A stretch of 64,000 nucleotides of DNA from an uncultured Bacteroidota bacterium (GCA_903893815.1 CAITNS010000015.1:1-64000), one strand, 5' to 3'. Counted from the first letter of the stretch, positions 44,909 to 54,998 are shown. Notes: generated from the sequence alone by a model not told the origin. A program made the numbers and translations.

Positions 44909-46075
44909 ATGAGCGATATACAACATTTTTTTAAACCTATTGAACTAGAAAGAGATTCTTATTCCGAAAATCAAATTGGTAAAGCGGTTAGTGCTTATAC
45001 AGCAGATTCTGATTTTCCTGATTTACAAGATATAGACATGGCAATTGTTGGTGTATGCGAAGATAGACGAGCTTACACAAATGTAGGTTGTGCAACAGCG
45101 CCTGATAAAGTAAGAGATTATTTTTATTCATTATATCCAGGTAGTTTTCGTCCGCGCATTGTTGATTTAGGAAACATACAGCCAGGACACGATGTAGAAG
45201 ATACTTACTATGCTGTAAAATCAACGGTTGAATATTTAATTCGTAATAATGTTATTCCTATTATCATTGGCGGAAGTCAGGATTTAACTTACGCTCAGTT
45301 TTTGGGTTACGAAAAATTAGAACAAACCATTAATATTGCTGCCATTGATTCTACTTTTGATTTAGGTAATCCAGAGGAAGATGTAACAAACACAGCCTAT
45401 TTAGGGAAAATCATTTTACATCAACCAAACTTCTTATTCAATTATAGTAATATTGGATATCAAACCTATTTAGTGGATCAAACTGGCTTAAGTATGATGA
45501 ATCGTTTGTATTTTGATACTTATCGTTTAGGGCAAGTTCGCGACGCGATTGAAGAATCAGAGCCAATTATTCGTCACGCTGATATGTTAAGTTTTGATAT
45601 TACGGCAATCAAACATAGTGATGCACCTGCTAATCCAAATGCCTCGCCAAACGGATTTTATTCGGAAGAAGCCTGCCAAATGATGCGTTACGCTGGTATG
45701 AATGATAAATTATCTTCTGTAGGTATTTATGAAATTAATCCAGAATATGATACACAAGGCAAAACAGCTAACTTAGCAGCACAAATGATTTGGTGTTTTA
45801 TGGATGGTTTTTATAATCGTAAAAATGATTTCCCTTCTCGCACAAGTCCTGATTATGTTAAATTTCATGTTGTATTGCATGAAGAGAAATATGAAATTAA
45901 TTTCTTTAAGAGTAAAAAAAGCGACCGTTGGTGGATGGAAATACCTTACCCTCCAACCAAAGGATTAAAGTTTGAACGACACACATTATTACCTTGTTCC
46001 TATAAAGATTACGAGATGGCGGTGAATAACGAAATTCCTGACCGTTGGTGGCAAACTTATCAGAAACTAGCTTAA
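44909..46075 (+). CDS. Arginase-family protein with degenerate metal site
   Basis: A 388-residue protein with the arginase/agmatinase/formimidoylglutamase fold (VGVCEDRRAYTNVGCATAPDKVR, IPIIIGGSQDLTYAQF, IAAIDSTFDLG, MLSFDITAIKHSDAP). The manganese ligands of active members, GGxHS, DAHxD and SFDxDxxDP, read GGSQD, DSTFD and SFDITAIK. The two His and some Asp are lost, so arginase-type catalysis is unlikely. Such variants are annotated as formimidoylglutamase in Bacteroidota. A C-terminal extension of about 80 residues (FHVVLHEEKYEINFFKS) is also unusual. Role unknown. Confidence 0.75.
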   Translation: MSDIQHFFKPIELERDSYSENQIGKAVSAYTADSDFPDLQDIDMAIVGVCEDRRAYTNVGCATAPDKVRDYFYSLYPGSFRPRIVDLGNIQPGHDVEDTYYAVKSTVEYLIRNNVIPIIIGGSQDLTYAQFLGYEKLEQTINIAAIDSTFDLGNPEEDVTNTAYLGKIILHQPNFLFNYSNIGYQTYLVDQTGLSMMNRLYFDTYRLGQVRDAIEESEPIIRHADMLSFDITAIKHSDAPANPNASPNGFYSEEACQMMRYAGMNDKLSSVGIYEINPEYDTQGKTANLAAQMIWCFMDGFYNRKNDFPSRTSPDYVKFHVVLHEEKYEINFFKSKKSDRWWMEIPYPPTKGLKFERHTLLPCSYKDYEMAVNNEIPDRWWQTYQKLA

Positions 46076-46090
46076 AATAGTTATAAATAG

Positions 46091-46122
46091 AGCCCTTTTT
46101 AAACATTAAAAAGGGCTTTTTG
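46091..46122 (+). terminator. Intrinsic terminator after the arginase-like gene
   Basis: AGCCCTTTTTAA (46091-46102) pairs perfectly with TTAAAAAGGGCT (46106-46117), followed by TTTT. Confidence 0.88.
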
Positions 46123-46199
46123 TTTCTCTATATAAAACGTACTTTTACTGAGTAAAATTACCTCCTTCGCTAAAGCTATGGAGGATAAAATAAAATATA

Positions 46200-47327
46200 A
46201 TGAATGTTCAGTCACTTTTAAAACGCGCCCTTAATTTGGAGTTTTTATCCATTGAAGAAGGGGTGTTTTTATATGAAAATGCTTCTACATCAGAATTGAC
46301 TTTTGTAGCAAATGATATCAGAAAAATCAAGAAACACAATTCTAATAAAGTTACTTGGCAAATTGATCGTAATTTAAATACGACTAATGTTTGTATCGCT
46401 AACTGTAAGTTCTGTAATTTCTATCGCATTCCAGGTCACGCTGAGGCTTATATCACAGATATAGAAACTTATAAAAAGAAAATTGAAGAAACCATTAAAT
46501 ATGGTGGCGACCAACTATTATTGCAAGGAGGTCATCATCCTGATTTAGGTTTAAGTTTTTATATAAATTTATTTAAAGAATTAAAAGCTTTATATCCTAG
46601 CATTAAGTTACATTCATTAGGACCACCAGAAATAGCACATATTACTAAACTAGAAAAATCTACTCATACCGAAGTTTTAAAAGCCTTAGTTGAAGCTGGT
46701 TTAGATAGTTTACCTGGTGCAGGTGCCGAAATTTTAAATGATCGTGTGCGTCGTTTAATCTCAAAAGGAAAGTGCACAGGACGTGAATGGTTAGATGTGA
46801 TGCGTGCTTGTCACCAATTAAATATTACCACATCTGCAACGATGATGTTTGGGCATGTAGAAACTATTTACGAACGCTTTGAACACTTAGTATGGTTGCG
46901 CGAAGTTCAATCCGAAAAGCCAGCTCACGCAAAAGGTTTCTTAGCATTTATTCCATGGCCATTTCAAGATGATGGAACTTTATTGAAACGTGTAAAAGGA
47001 GTTTCTAATAATGTGAGTGCCGATGAATACATTCGTATGCTAGCATTAAGCCGCATTATGTTGCCAAACATTGAAAACATTCAAGCAAGTTGGTTAACTG
47101 TTGGTAAAGCAACAGCACAAATTTGTTTACACAGTGGCGCTAATGATTTTGGCAGTATTATGATTGAAGAAAATGTAGTAAGTGCTGCAGGAGCCCCGCA
47201 TCGTTTTACATACAAAACTATTCAGGATGCTATTAAAGAAGCAGGATTTGAGCCTCAGTTAAGAAATCAACAGTATGGTGAAAGAGAATTACCAGCAAAC
47301 ATACAAGAACAGGTTGTAAATTATTAA
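46200..47327 (+). CDS. mqnC: Cyclic dehypoxanthinyl futalosine synthase
   Basis: A 375-residue radical SAM enzyme of the futalosine menaquinone pathway. The cluster ligands are Cys65, Cys69 and Cys72 (CIANCKFC), followed by NFYRIPGHAEAY, LQGGHHPDLGL, SLPGAGAEIL and the C-terminal VVSAAGAPHR, all typical of MqnC rather than MqnE. It acts between MqnB and MqnD, encoded 4 kb upstream. The SDR gene follows after 5 bp. Confidence 0.93.
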   Translation: MNVQSLLKRALNLEFLSIEEGVFLYENASTSELTFVANDIRKIKKHNSNKVTWQIDRNLNTTNVCIANCKFCNFYRIPGHAEAYITDIETYKKKIEETIKYGGDQLLLQGGHHPDLGLSFYINLFKELKALYPSIKLHSLGPPEIAHITKLEKSTHTEVLKALVEAGLDSLPGAGAEILNDRVRRLISKGKCTGREWLDVMRACHQLNITTSATMMFGHVETIYERFEHLVWLREVQSEKPAHAKGFLAFIPWPFQDDGTLLKRVKGVSNNVSADEYIRMLALSRIMLPNIENIQASWLTVGKATAQICLHSGANDFGSIMIEENVVSAAGAPHRFTYKTIQDAIKEAGFEPQLRNQQYGERELPANIQEQVVNY

Positions 47328-47332
47328 GAGCT

Positions 47333-48016
47333 ATGAATGTTATCATTACAGGAGCAAGCAGAGGAATTGGTTTTGAATTAGTTCAGCAGTTTTTAAATGC
47401 TGGTGATACCGTTTTTTGTTTGACAAGAAATTTAGAATCTTTAAAAGCTATTTCACATCCTAATTTAAAATCTATCTCTACCGATTTGAGTTCTCAAGAA
47501 AGTATGGATGATGCTGTTGCTTTTATAAAAAAAGAAGTAAAGCAAATGGATTGTATTATTCATAATGCAGGTTCTTTAGTAAATAAACCCTACGAAACTA
47601 TTTCTTATAAAGAATTAGGGGAAGTTTATAAGGTAAATGTATTTGCACCTTATTATTTAACCCAACAATTATTGCCTTTACTAGGAAAAAAATCGAAAGC
47701 ACATATTGTTAATATTAGTAGCATGGGAGGCTTTCAGGGTAGTTCTAAATTTGCAGGGCTATCAGCGTACAGTTCATCAAAAGCAGCTTTGGTTGGTTTA
47801 ACGGAGTGTCTAGCTGAAGAATTAAAAGAAAAAAATATCTCCGTTAATTGTTTAGCTATTGGTGCAGTGCAAACAGAAATGTTAGCAGAAGCTTTCCCTG
47901 GATATCAAGCTCCTTTGTCTCCCTTGCAAATGGCTGAATATATTTTTGATTTTGCTGCTAAGGGGCATCTATATTATAATGGAAAAATATTACCTGTATC
48001 TTCTAGCACACCATAA
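47333..48016 (+). CDS. Short-chain dehydrogenase/reductase
   Basis: A 227-residue classical SDR. Cofactor motif TGASRGIG (6-13), HNAGSLV (NAG motif), SSMGGF with the catalytic Ser, and YSSSK with Tyr and Lys. The Arg after TGAS suggests NADP. Substrate not assignable; it is 5 bp after mqnC, which is probably operon convenience. Confidence 0.88.
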   Translation: MNVIITGASRGIGFELVQQFLNAGDTVFCLTRNLESLKAISHPNLKSISTDLSSQESMDDAVAFIKKEVKQMDCIIHNAGSLVNKPYETISYKELGEVYKVNVFAPYYLTQQLLPLLGKKSKAHIVNISSMGGFQGSSKFAGLSAYSSSKAALVGLTECLAEELKEKNISVNCLAIGAVQTEMLAEAFPGYQAPLSPLQMAEYIFDFAAKGHLYYNGKILPVSSSTP

Positions 48017-48024
48017 TATATCAA

Positions 48025-48495
48025 GTGAAATATTTTTTTGTCTACATATTTCTAATTGTTAATTTATTTTCTTTTTCACAGTCAAGAAAAACGAAAGTAA
48101 AAATAGTTCAGTATATGCCATATTGTGGAGGTGCAAGGCCAAACAATGATTTAAAAAATACGCCTAATAAGGGAATTGCTTATTCTAATAAGAAATTGAT
48201 TTACATTTCTGATAAGCAAAAAATTGATACACTTATTACCGATAAATATGGCTATTTGAAATTGAATTTGCCTTATGGAACTTATTTTGTTTATGAGCCT
48301 TGGAAGTATTATATGAAAATACCAAAGGGGATGGATGAACAAAATCTAAATAGACAATGTTTAAAGGAAGAGTGGGCAAGAGAAGATATGAAAATTACTA
48401 TTTCTAAAAAAACCATCACAATTGCTGATAATTTGAAACTCCCAAAATGTCCTTATCAATTTCCTTGTTTAATTATTAAGCAATTGCCTCAGTGA
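48025..48495 (+). CDS. Exported protein of unknown function
   Basis: A 156-residue protein with a signal peptide (YFFVYIFLIVNLFSFSQS) read from a GTG at 48025. The mature part has MPYCGGARPNNDLKNTPNKGI and a short regulatory-like strand pattern (DTLITDKYGYLKLNLPYGTYFVYEPW) resembling a prealbumin/carboxypeptidase-regulatory domain. Three or four Cys could form disulfides. It ends at the start of the TonB receptor gene, so the two are probably cotranscribed and may act together in uptake. Confidence 0.65.
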   Translation: MKYFFVYIFLIVNLFSFSQSRKTKVKIVQYMPYCGGARPNNDLKNTPNKGIAYSNKKLIYISDKQKIDTLITDKYGYLKLNLPYGTYFVYEPWKYYMKIPKGMDEQNLNRQCLKEEWAREDMKITISKKTITIADNLKLPKCPYQFPCLIIKQLPQ

Positions 48496-48497
48496 GT

Positions 48498-50861
48498 ATG
48501 AAATATTTTTTGATTTTACTATCTATCTTTTTGATTAACACGGTTTTCTCTCAAGAATTGACACAAACTATTCGCGGAACTGTTTTAGATAAACAAACGC
48601 AAAGTCCATTGCCTGGTGCTGTTATCAGTATTTTAAATTCAGAGCCAATAAAAGCAACAACTACTGATGAAAACGGGAAATTTCGTTTTGATAATGTGTT
48701 GTTAGGTAGAAAGCAATTAAAAATTTCCTTAATTTCTTATAAAGAAAAATCTCAAACAGTTGTTTTAACTACAGGAAAAGAAACCGTTTTAAATATTGAA
48801 TTAGAGGAAAGTGCGGTGCAAGGGCAAGAAGTTGTTATATCAGCGGAAATTGATAAAACAAAATCTAACAATAAAATGGCAACGGTTAGTTCTCGTATTT
48901 TTAGTACGGAGGAAGCAAACCGTTATGCCGGTAGTAGAGGCGATCCAGCTCGTATGGCAGCAAACTTTGCTGGTGTAAGTGGCGCCAACGACAGTCGTAA
49001 TGATATTATTGTTAGGGGAAATTCTCCTTTAGGAATTTTATGGCGGTTGAATGGTTTGGATATCCCTAATCCTAGTCATTTTGGTAGTATGGGTTCTTCG
49101 GGTGGACCAATCAGTATTTTAAATAATAATACGTTGGATAATTCTGATTTTATGACAGGTGCTTTTCCTGCGGATTATGGCAATGCAACTGCAGGCGTAT
49201 TTGATTTGAAAATGCGTTCAGGCAATAATGAAAAATATGAGTTTTTGGGAATGGTTGGTTTTAATGGATTCGAATTAGGAGCAGAGGGCCCATTTAGCAA
49301 GAAAAAGAAAAACGCATCTTTTATGGTTAATTATCGGTACTCAACACTTTCTGTTTTTAAATACATAGGGTTGGATTTTGGAACCGGGAGTGCCGTGCCA
49401 CAATACCAGGATGTAACGTTTAAAATAGATTTACCTTCTAAAAAATTAGGTAAGTTTTCTATTTGGGGCATTGGCGGCTTAAGTTATGCAGAGTTGTTGC
49501 AAAGTCAGCAATCAAAAGACAATAACTTGTATGGTTATAGTGGGCGAAATATGTTGTTCAGATCAAATGTTGGTGCTGGCGGAATTTCACATACTTATTT
49601 AATGAGCAGCAGTTCTTATATCAAAACAAATATTGGTGTATCTGGTCAATACAACTATATTTTAGCTGATAGAGTGGATACAAGTGCGACTCCTGAAACA
49701 ATCAGACCAGAGTATCGAAATACATCTTATACAACTAGATATTCTATTAATACTACCTATAATAAGAAATTTAATTCTCGTAATTTCTTAAACGCAGGTT
49801 TTTATGCCGATTTGTATAATACAACATTTGTAGACAGTATTGATAGTTATGGAACTGGCTTTGTAACACTGCGAAACTATAAAGGGCAAACTGCCTTAAC
49901 TCGCGGCTTTATTCAATTGAAACATAACTTTAGTGAAAAGTTTTATGCAAACATTGGATTTACGTATCAGTACTTGTTGCTAAATGGCTCTCAATCGCCT
50001 GAACCACGCTTAGGCTTAAAGTATGAAATTAATAAAAAACAATCTCTAAGTTTTGGCGCAGGATTACATAGTCAGGTGCAGCCTTTATATGTGTATTTTG
50101 CCACGGCAAATATAGGTAACGGCAAAGTAAAAGAAACCAATCGTAATTTAGATTTCACAAAAGCAGCACATGCAGTGCTAGCGTATGATGTGAATTTATT
50201 CAATAGTGTACGTATTAAAACAGAATTGTATTATCAATATTTGTATCGAGTGCCAGTTAAAACACGTCAAGATTATTTTAGTACGGCTAATTTGGGTGCA
50301 GATTTTAATAGCCCGAATGTTGATAGCTTAGTAAACAATGGAACAGGAGAAAATTATGGGATTGAATTGACCTTAGAGAAATTTTATAGCAAAGGCTACT
50401 ATTTTTTAGTAACGGCTTCGTTATTCGAAAGTAAATATACTGGCAGCGACGGCGTTTATAGAAACACGGCTTTTAATGGTAATTATGTGTTTAATGCGCT
50501 GGCAGGTAAGGAATTTAAAATAAAAGAAAAACATATTTTAGCCTTAGATGTAAAGGTGACTTATGCAGGAGGCAAACGTTATGTACCAATTGATATTCCT
50601 GCATCTATTGCTTACCAGGATGAAGTAAAAGATGGAGCGCAGGCTTACAATCCTCAATATGATCCGTATTTCAGAATTGACGTAAAACCTTCTTATAGAG
50701 TAAATACCAAGCGTTTTACTCATGAGTTAAGTGTGGATATTCAAAATGTAACCAAACACAATAATATTTTTCAGCAACAATACGATTTAAATACTCAATC
50801 AATTAAGACAGATTATCAGCTGAAGTTTTTTGTTATTCCTCAATACCGATTAACTTTTTAA
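48498..50861 (+). CDS. TonB-dependent outer-membrane receptor with carboxypeptidase-regulatory domain
   Basis: A 787-residue receptor. Signal peptide to about residue 19; CarboxypepD_reg-like domain about 24-108 (TIRGTVLDKQTQSPLPGAVI, GKFRFDNVLLG); TonB plug about 115-230 (SRGDPARMAANFAGVSG, NDIIVRGNSPLGILWRLNGL); then the barrel to the final aromatic residue (QYRLTF). Start: ATG at 48498; a GTG at 48492 would overlap the preceding stop. No SusD partner follows, so a SusCD pair is excluded. Substrate unknown. Confidence 0.9.
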   Translation: MKYFLILLSIFLINTVFSQELTQTIRGTVLDKQTQSPLPGAVISILNSEPIKATTTDENGKFRFDNVLLGRKQLKISLISYKEKSQTVVLTTGKETVLNIELEESAVQGQEVVISAEIDKTKSNNKMATVSSRIFSTEEANRYAGSRGDPARMAANFAGVSGANDSRNDIIVRGNSPLGILWRLNGLDIPNPSHFGSMGSSGGPISILNNNTLDNSDFMTGAFPADYGNATAGVFDLKMRSGNNEKYEFLGMVGFNGFELGAEGPFSKKKKNASFMVNYRYSTLSVFKYIGLDFGTGSAVPQYQDVTFKIDLPSKKLGKFSIWGIGGLSYAELLQSQQSKDNNLYGYSGRNMLFRSNVGAGGISHTYLMSSSSYIKTNIGVSGQYNYILADRVDTSATPETIRPEYRNTSYTTRYSINTTYNKKFNSRNFLNAGFYADLYNTTFVDSIDSYGTGFVTLRNYKGQTALTRGFIQLKHNFSEKFYANIGFTYQYLLLNGSQSPEPRLGLKYEINKKQSLSFGAGLHSQVQPLYVYFATANIGNGKVKETNRNLDFTKAAHAVLAYDVNLFNSVRIKTELYYQYLYRVPVKTRQDYFSTANLGADFNSPNVDSLVNNGTGENYGIELTLEKFYSKGYYFLVTASLFESKYTGSDGVYRNTAFNGNYVFNALAGKEFKIKEKHILALDVKVTYAGGKRYVPIDIPASIAYQDEVKDGAQAYNPQYDPYFRIDVKPSYRVNTKRFTHELSVDIQNVTKHNNIFQQQYDLNTQSIKTDYQLKFFVIPQYRLTF

Positions 50862-50973
50862 TAAATTTATTTTTAGAACTCTTTTCAAAAAAGTTCAATT
50901 TTCATTTAACAATTTCTGTTTTTAATTGTTATGTTTATGCAGTCAAATAATTTAATTTAAAATACTCATAATA

Positions 50974-51291
50974 ATGGTACAAATTAGCACAGATAACGAT
51001 TTTGAAAGTTTACTAAAAAGTAATAGTAAGGTTATAGTAAAATATTATGCCGATTGGTGCGGCTCTTGTAAATTATTTGCACCAAAATTTAAGCGTCATT
51101 CAAACGATGAGCAAAATGCAGATATTTTATTTTTAGAAGTAAATGCTGAGGAAAATGAAAATGCTCGTAAACTAGGAGGAGTTGATAATTTGCCCTATTT
51201 AGCAAGTTTTAAAAATGGTGTTTTATTAGAAGGCACAGCTACTAGTAAGGAAGAGTATTTACAAAAAATGATGGATGATTTAAAGGGATAA
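50974..51291 (+). CDS. Thioredoxin-family protein
   Basis: A 105-residue cytoplasmic thioredoxin with active site WCGSC (Cys29, Cys32) after KYYADW, and the cis-Pro in NLPYLASF. CGSC rather than CGPC suggests altered redox potential. Monocistronic-looking; a small DUF6952-like gene follows at 51435, a pairing often seen in Bacteroidota. Confidence 0.9.
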   Translation: MVQISTDNDFESLLKSNSKVIVKYYADWCGSCKLFAPKFKRHSNDEQNADILFLEVNAEENENARKLGGVDNLPYLASFKNGVLLEGTATSKEEYLQKMMDDLKG

Positions 51292-51434
51292 TTGGGAATT
51301 TGATGCGAATATAAAAATCTGTGTACGAGCTAGTATACATAGCTAGCAAACACAGATGCACACCTAGATTCGTATACTCGTAAATAATTCGTAATCATTT
51401 TTTACAAATAAATAACCTTTCAAATAAATAAAAA

Positions 51435-51674
51435 ATGCAAATTCCAATAATAAAAAAATTAGTAGAGCAATATTCCTTAGCTCAACTCCAATCTGCTGAA
51501 GAAGCGATGTTAGAAGAACAAAAACCTGCTATTGAAGTAGAAGGGAAAGATGAAGGTGAATGTTTAACTCATGTACTTGCCTCTATTTACATTAAAGAGA
51601 AGATGGAACAAGGCAGTGCTTTTAATCAGGCTTTAAGAGATTTTAGCCAAAGAGTTAGAAAAAGTATTAGTTAG
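51435..51674 (+). CDS. Small conserved protein (DUF6952-like)
   Basis: A 79-residue acidic helical protein (MQIPIIKKLVEQYSLAQLQSAEEAMLEEQ is its first 29 residues in outline; EVEGKDEGECLTHVLASIYI follows). It resembles the small family usually encoded next to thioredoxin in flavobacteria and relatives. Function is unknown. Confidence 0.7.
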   Translation: MQIPIIKKLVEQYSLAQLQSAEEAMLEEQKPAIEVEGKDEGECLTHVLASIYIKEKMEQGSAFNQALRDFSQRVRKSIS

Positions 51675-51910
51675 TTTATTCAGTTATACTTGTGGCCTTA
51701 ATTCGTTTTTTATTTAAAGCACATTAAGGTTATCATACCTTGGTAACGGTTCGGTTGTCCAGATAGGTATTGGGATTGACAATTTGGAGCGAACCATCAT
51801 TCATGTTGTCTGCTGAGGGGCAAATGGAGGGTAGCGAATTGTCTTGAATTTTTAGTTATTTTTTAAAAGAAAAGAACAAGAAAATAAATTTACTTTCTGA
51901 AGAAATATTA
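51675..51910. other. Intergenic region between convergent genes
   Basis: Less AT-rich in its middle (51745-51835) than its surroundings, with GGTAACGGTTCGGTTGTCC and GGAGCGAACC. No ORF or RNA structure is recognised. It could be a remnant of an inserted element. Confidence 0.35.
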
Positions 51911-53347
51911 TTATTTAACCAACTCAAACACTTTTTTCATATCTACATCTTCTCCATTTAATACATTCTTTTTTGTATAGTTTGTTGGATAATCTGGCAT
52001 TAAGCCTCTTCCTTTATTTTTCACATCAACATCATGATACAAATGATATAAGGGAATGTGAACTATAACCTTTGAATTAGGTAGAATTATTTTTCCACTG
52101 ATAGCGGCGTTGCTGCCAGCAACATTCGCACCTATTTCTTCTCCTATAATAATTGCGTTGCTTTTGTGTTTCAAGTAAGTAGAAGTGACTCCACTCATCG
52201 AAAAAGATCTGCCGTTTGTTAACACATAAATTTGGCCTTTAAATTGTTTTCTTTTTTTTGGAAACGCCATGAAATAATGCCTTAACCTGCCATTTTTAAA
52301 TCGTTCTGGTGGTTGCAATGCAAACATAATTGGAACAACGCGCATCCCAAAACCCATTTTATATTTTGGATTAAATGCGGTTGTATTTATTTTTTTGTCA
52401 AAGGGCAATACTATTTTTTTATTTATTAGGTAAGATAATAAATTTAATCCCAAATTTATCTGTCCACCGCCATTATCTCTTAAGTCAATCACTAAATGTT
52501 CAATATTTTGATGATTAATATCTTTAAAAGTTTTTCTAAAAAAACTTCGCCAATATTTTCCTTTAAAGGCGTTAATATCTATAAGGGCAATAGGGCTGCT
52601 ATTTTTAATAACAGAGTAACTGCAGGTTTTAATTTTTCTTAATGGAACTAATGAATCTTTTTTTGATAGAATGAGCGTATCTTTTAACGATGAAATACCT
52701 CTTAATTTATAATCATAAATACGATTATTTTGATGTTTTATTTTTACTGTATAATCAAATTTAAAACCGTAACAAAAAGAATAATAGTATTTAAATGAAT
52801 TATAACGCGCGCTCTGTTTTTTATAAGTTTGGTTATATCCATCAGATGTAGTGATTGAATAGATGGTTTTTAAAATAGAATTAATAGATCGTTTGTCGAT
52901 ATTTAATATTTCATCTCCCGGCTTAATGGTTGTGTCAGAGGAAAGATTATTCAATACAATTACTCTATTGGAATCTGTTACAAAAACATTAAGTGGTAAA
53001 ATTGGTCGATTTGTTTTTTTTATCGCCTTAGCATATTTTTTTGATGCCGCTGCGTCGGTATGACCGCAGCCTATTTTTGCGACAATACGTTTAATATAAA
53101 AACGTATTTGCATTTCAGTTAATGGCGTATCAATCTTTGCTTTTTGATTTAAAACAAAAGCATGTAAGCTATCTTTACTAATATATCTAAAAGGATCTGG
53201 ATGAAATTTGATAAGGTATTTTTCAGTATAATCAATATCTTTTAATACCTCTTTTACAGAATATTTTTTCTTGATATCAAATTCCTTTTTTTGAGAAAAA
53301 CTACTCAAGCAAATTATAAAGCATAATATACTTAAGTAGCTCTTCAT
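51911..53347 (-). CDS. S41-family peptidase (C-terminal processing protease-like)
   Basis: A 478-residue exported protein (signal peptide about 1-18, SSFSQ). An N-terminal helical region is followed by a PDZ-like segment (IKPGDEILNIDKRSINSIL), then the S41 catalytic domain: VIDLRDNGGGQINLG, YVLTNGRSFSMSG (nucleophile Ser in the SFSMSG stretch) and IIIGEEIGANVAGS. Likely a periplasmic or lipid-anchored protease. The start ATG overlaps the gldC stop by one base (TAATG). Confidence 0.87.
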   Translation of the reverse strand: MKSYLSILCFIICLSSFSQKKEFDIKKKYSVKEVLKDIDYTEKYLIKFHPDPFRYISKDSLHAFVLNQKAKIDTPLTEMQIRFYIKRIVAKIGCGHTDAAASKKYAKAIKKTNRPILPLNVFVTDSNRVIVLNNLSSDTTIKPGDEILNIDKRSINSILKTIYSITTSDGYNQTYKKQSARYNSFKYYYSFCYGFKFDYTVKIKHQNNRIYDYKLRGISSLKDTLILSKKDSLVPLRKIKTCSYSVIKNSSPIALIDINAFKGKYWRSFFRKTFKDINHQNIEHLVIDLRDNGGGQINLGLNLLSYLINKKIVLPFDKKINTTAFNPKYKMGFGMRVVPIMFALQPPERFKNGRLRHYFMAFPKKRKQFKGQIYVLTNGRSFSMSGVTSTYLKHKSNAIIIGEEIGANVAGSNAAISGKIILPNSKVIVHIPLYHLYHDVDVKNKGRGLMPDYPTNYTKKNVLNGEDVDMKKVFELVK

Positions 53348-53676
53348 TAATCTTTCACTAAAACACCCATGCGTTTTCCTAATCCGCTCATGTATTCTCT
53401 TAATTCTTTTACAGTAGCTTCATCATTAGTGGCACGCAAATAAGTGTCTGTTAGTGTTGTAATGTTTTGGTGAAAAAATTTCTTCATTTCATCCACACTC
53501 ATGTCTTTTGTCCAAAGGTCAATACGCATGGTGTTGTTTTCTTTTTCGTCCCATAAAGCAAGCATCATACTTTTGCAAATACTACCTTCCTTAGCATCAG
53601 GTGCTTCCCATTCAATTTTATGTGGTAATTGGTTTTCGTCAACCGTAATTTTTAATTTAATTTCAGATGTTGTCAT
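53347..53676 (-). CDS. gldC: Gliding motility protein GldC
   Basis: A 109-residue protein with the GldC pattern (TSEIKLKITVDENQLPHKIEW, MMLALWDEKENNTMRIDLWTKDM, GLGKRMGVL). GldC is a small cytoplasmic accessory of gliding in Flavobacterium, helpful but not essential, and widespread in non-gliding Bacteroidota. Translationally coupled to the S41 peptidase gene. Confidence 0.9.
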   Translation of the reverse strand: MTTSEIKLKITVDENQLPHKIEWEAPDAKEGSICKSMMLALWDEKENNTMRIDLWTKDMSVDEMKKFFHQNITTLTDTYLRATNDEATVKELREYMSGLGKRMGVLVKD

Positions 53677-53804
53677 AATCAGTTTTAATTATAGTTGGAG
53701 GTATAAGTTTTAATCTTAAATTTTTAACTTTATTTGTTGCTAAATTAATTAAAAAATAGCTTTAAACGACTACGAAAAACTAATAATAACGATACATTTG
53801 TGGT

Positions 53805-54989
53805 ATGATAGAATATCCAAGATTAACTTTACATAATGGCAAAGAATTACCTGTATTACGATTTCACCCGTGGATTTTTTCGGGAGCTATTAAAACTCAA
53901 GATTCGAACATAGCTGATGGCGATATTGTAGAGGTTTATTCGGCTAAGCAGCAGTTTTTAGGTATGGCTCAATACCAAAAAGGAAGTATTACTGGACGCA
54001 TTATCTCTTTCAGTAAGAAACAAGTTAATGTTGATTTTTGGGTTAAAAAAATCGAAAGAGCTTTTGCTTATCGTCAGTTTTTAAATTTGGCAAATAGCCC
54101 TCATACAAACGTGTATCGTTTAATATTTGGAGAAGGAGACGGTTGTCCGGGTTTAATTATGGATTTTTATAACGGACATGTTGTTTTTCAAGCTCATAGT
54201 ATTGGAATGCATAAATGCAGATTAGATATTACAGAAGCTTTAAAAAATGTGTATGGTGCTAATTTAAAAAGTGTGTATGATAAAAGTTCTGAAACACTTC
54301 CAAAAGATTATGCTGCCGGTTTATCTAATGAATTTTTATACGGTGCTTGTGATGAAGAATTAGTTGTTATTGAAAATGATGTTAAATTTTACATTGATTT
54401 TATTAATGGTCAAAAAACAGGTTTTTTTATCGACCAGCGAGAAAATAGAGCTTTGTTGGGCAATTATAGTAAAGATAAACGTATTTTAAATACATTTTCA
54501 TACACTGGAGGTTTTTCTATGTATGCTGCAAAAAACGGTTGTGAAATTGTTCATTCGGTTGATTCGAGTGTGAAGGCGGTTGACATGTGTCATAAAAATG
54601 CCATTTTAAATAATGTAACTAATCACGAAGGTTTTGCAGTTGATACGTTTGATTATTTAAAAGACCACGGAAAAGATTATGATATTATTATTTTAGATCC
54701 ACCAGCATTTGCAAAAAGTAGAGATGTATCTCATAATGCTGTTATTGGATACAAGCGTTTAAATCAAATGGCTTTGTCAAAAATTAAAAAAGGCGGAATT
54801 TTATTTACATTTTCTTGCTCAGGAGTTATCGATAAAAAATTATTTTATAATACAGTTACGGCGGCAGCAATTGAATCAAGGCGACATATTAAATTATTAC
54901 ATACGTTGTCGCAACCTGCCGATCATACCATTACTCCTAATTTTCCGGAAGGTGAATATTTAAAAGGGTTAGCATTTTATGTTGAATAA
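53805..54989 (+). CDS. Class I SAM-dependent rRNA methyltransferase (RlmI-like)
   Basis: A 394-residue enzyme with an N-terminal PUA-like domain (LRFHPWIFSGAIK, GDIVEVYSAKQQFLGMAQY), then EGDGCPGLIMDFYNG, the SAM-binding NTFSYTGGFSMYAAKNG, and the catalytic-region DPPAFAKS and FSCSG with Cys. This matches RlmI/RlmK-type 23S rRNA cytosine-C5 methyltransferases. Starts a set of + strand genes; DUF3050 follows after 9 bp. Confidence 0.9.
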   Translation: MIEYPRLTLHNGKELPVLRFHPWIFSGAIKTQDSNIADGDIVEVYSAKQQFLGMAQYQKGSITGRIISFSKKQVNVDFWVKKIERAFAYRQFLNLANSPHTNVYRLIFGEGDGCPGLIMDFYNGHVVFQAHSIGMHKCRLDITEALKNVYGANLKSVYDKSSETLPKDYAAGLSNEFLYGACDEELVVIENDVKFYIDFINGQKTGFFIDQRENRALLGNYSKDKRILNTFSYTGGFSMYAAKNGCEIVHSVDSSVKAVDMCHKNAILNNVTNHEGFAVDTFDYLKDHGKDYDIIILDPPAFAKSRDVSHNAVIGYKRLNQMALSKIKKGGILFTFSCSGVIDKKLFYNTVTAAAIESRRHIKLLHTLSQPADHTITPNFPEGEYLKGLAFYVE

Positions 54990-54998
54990 TAAAAAATT

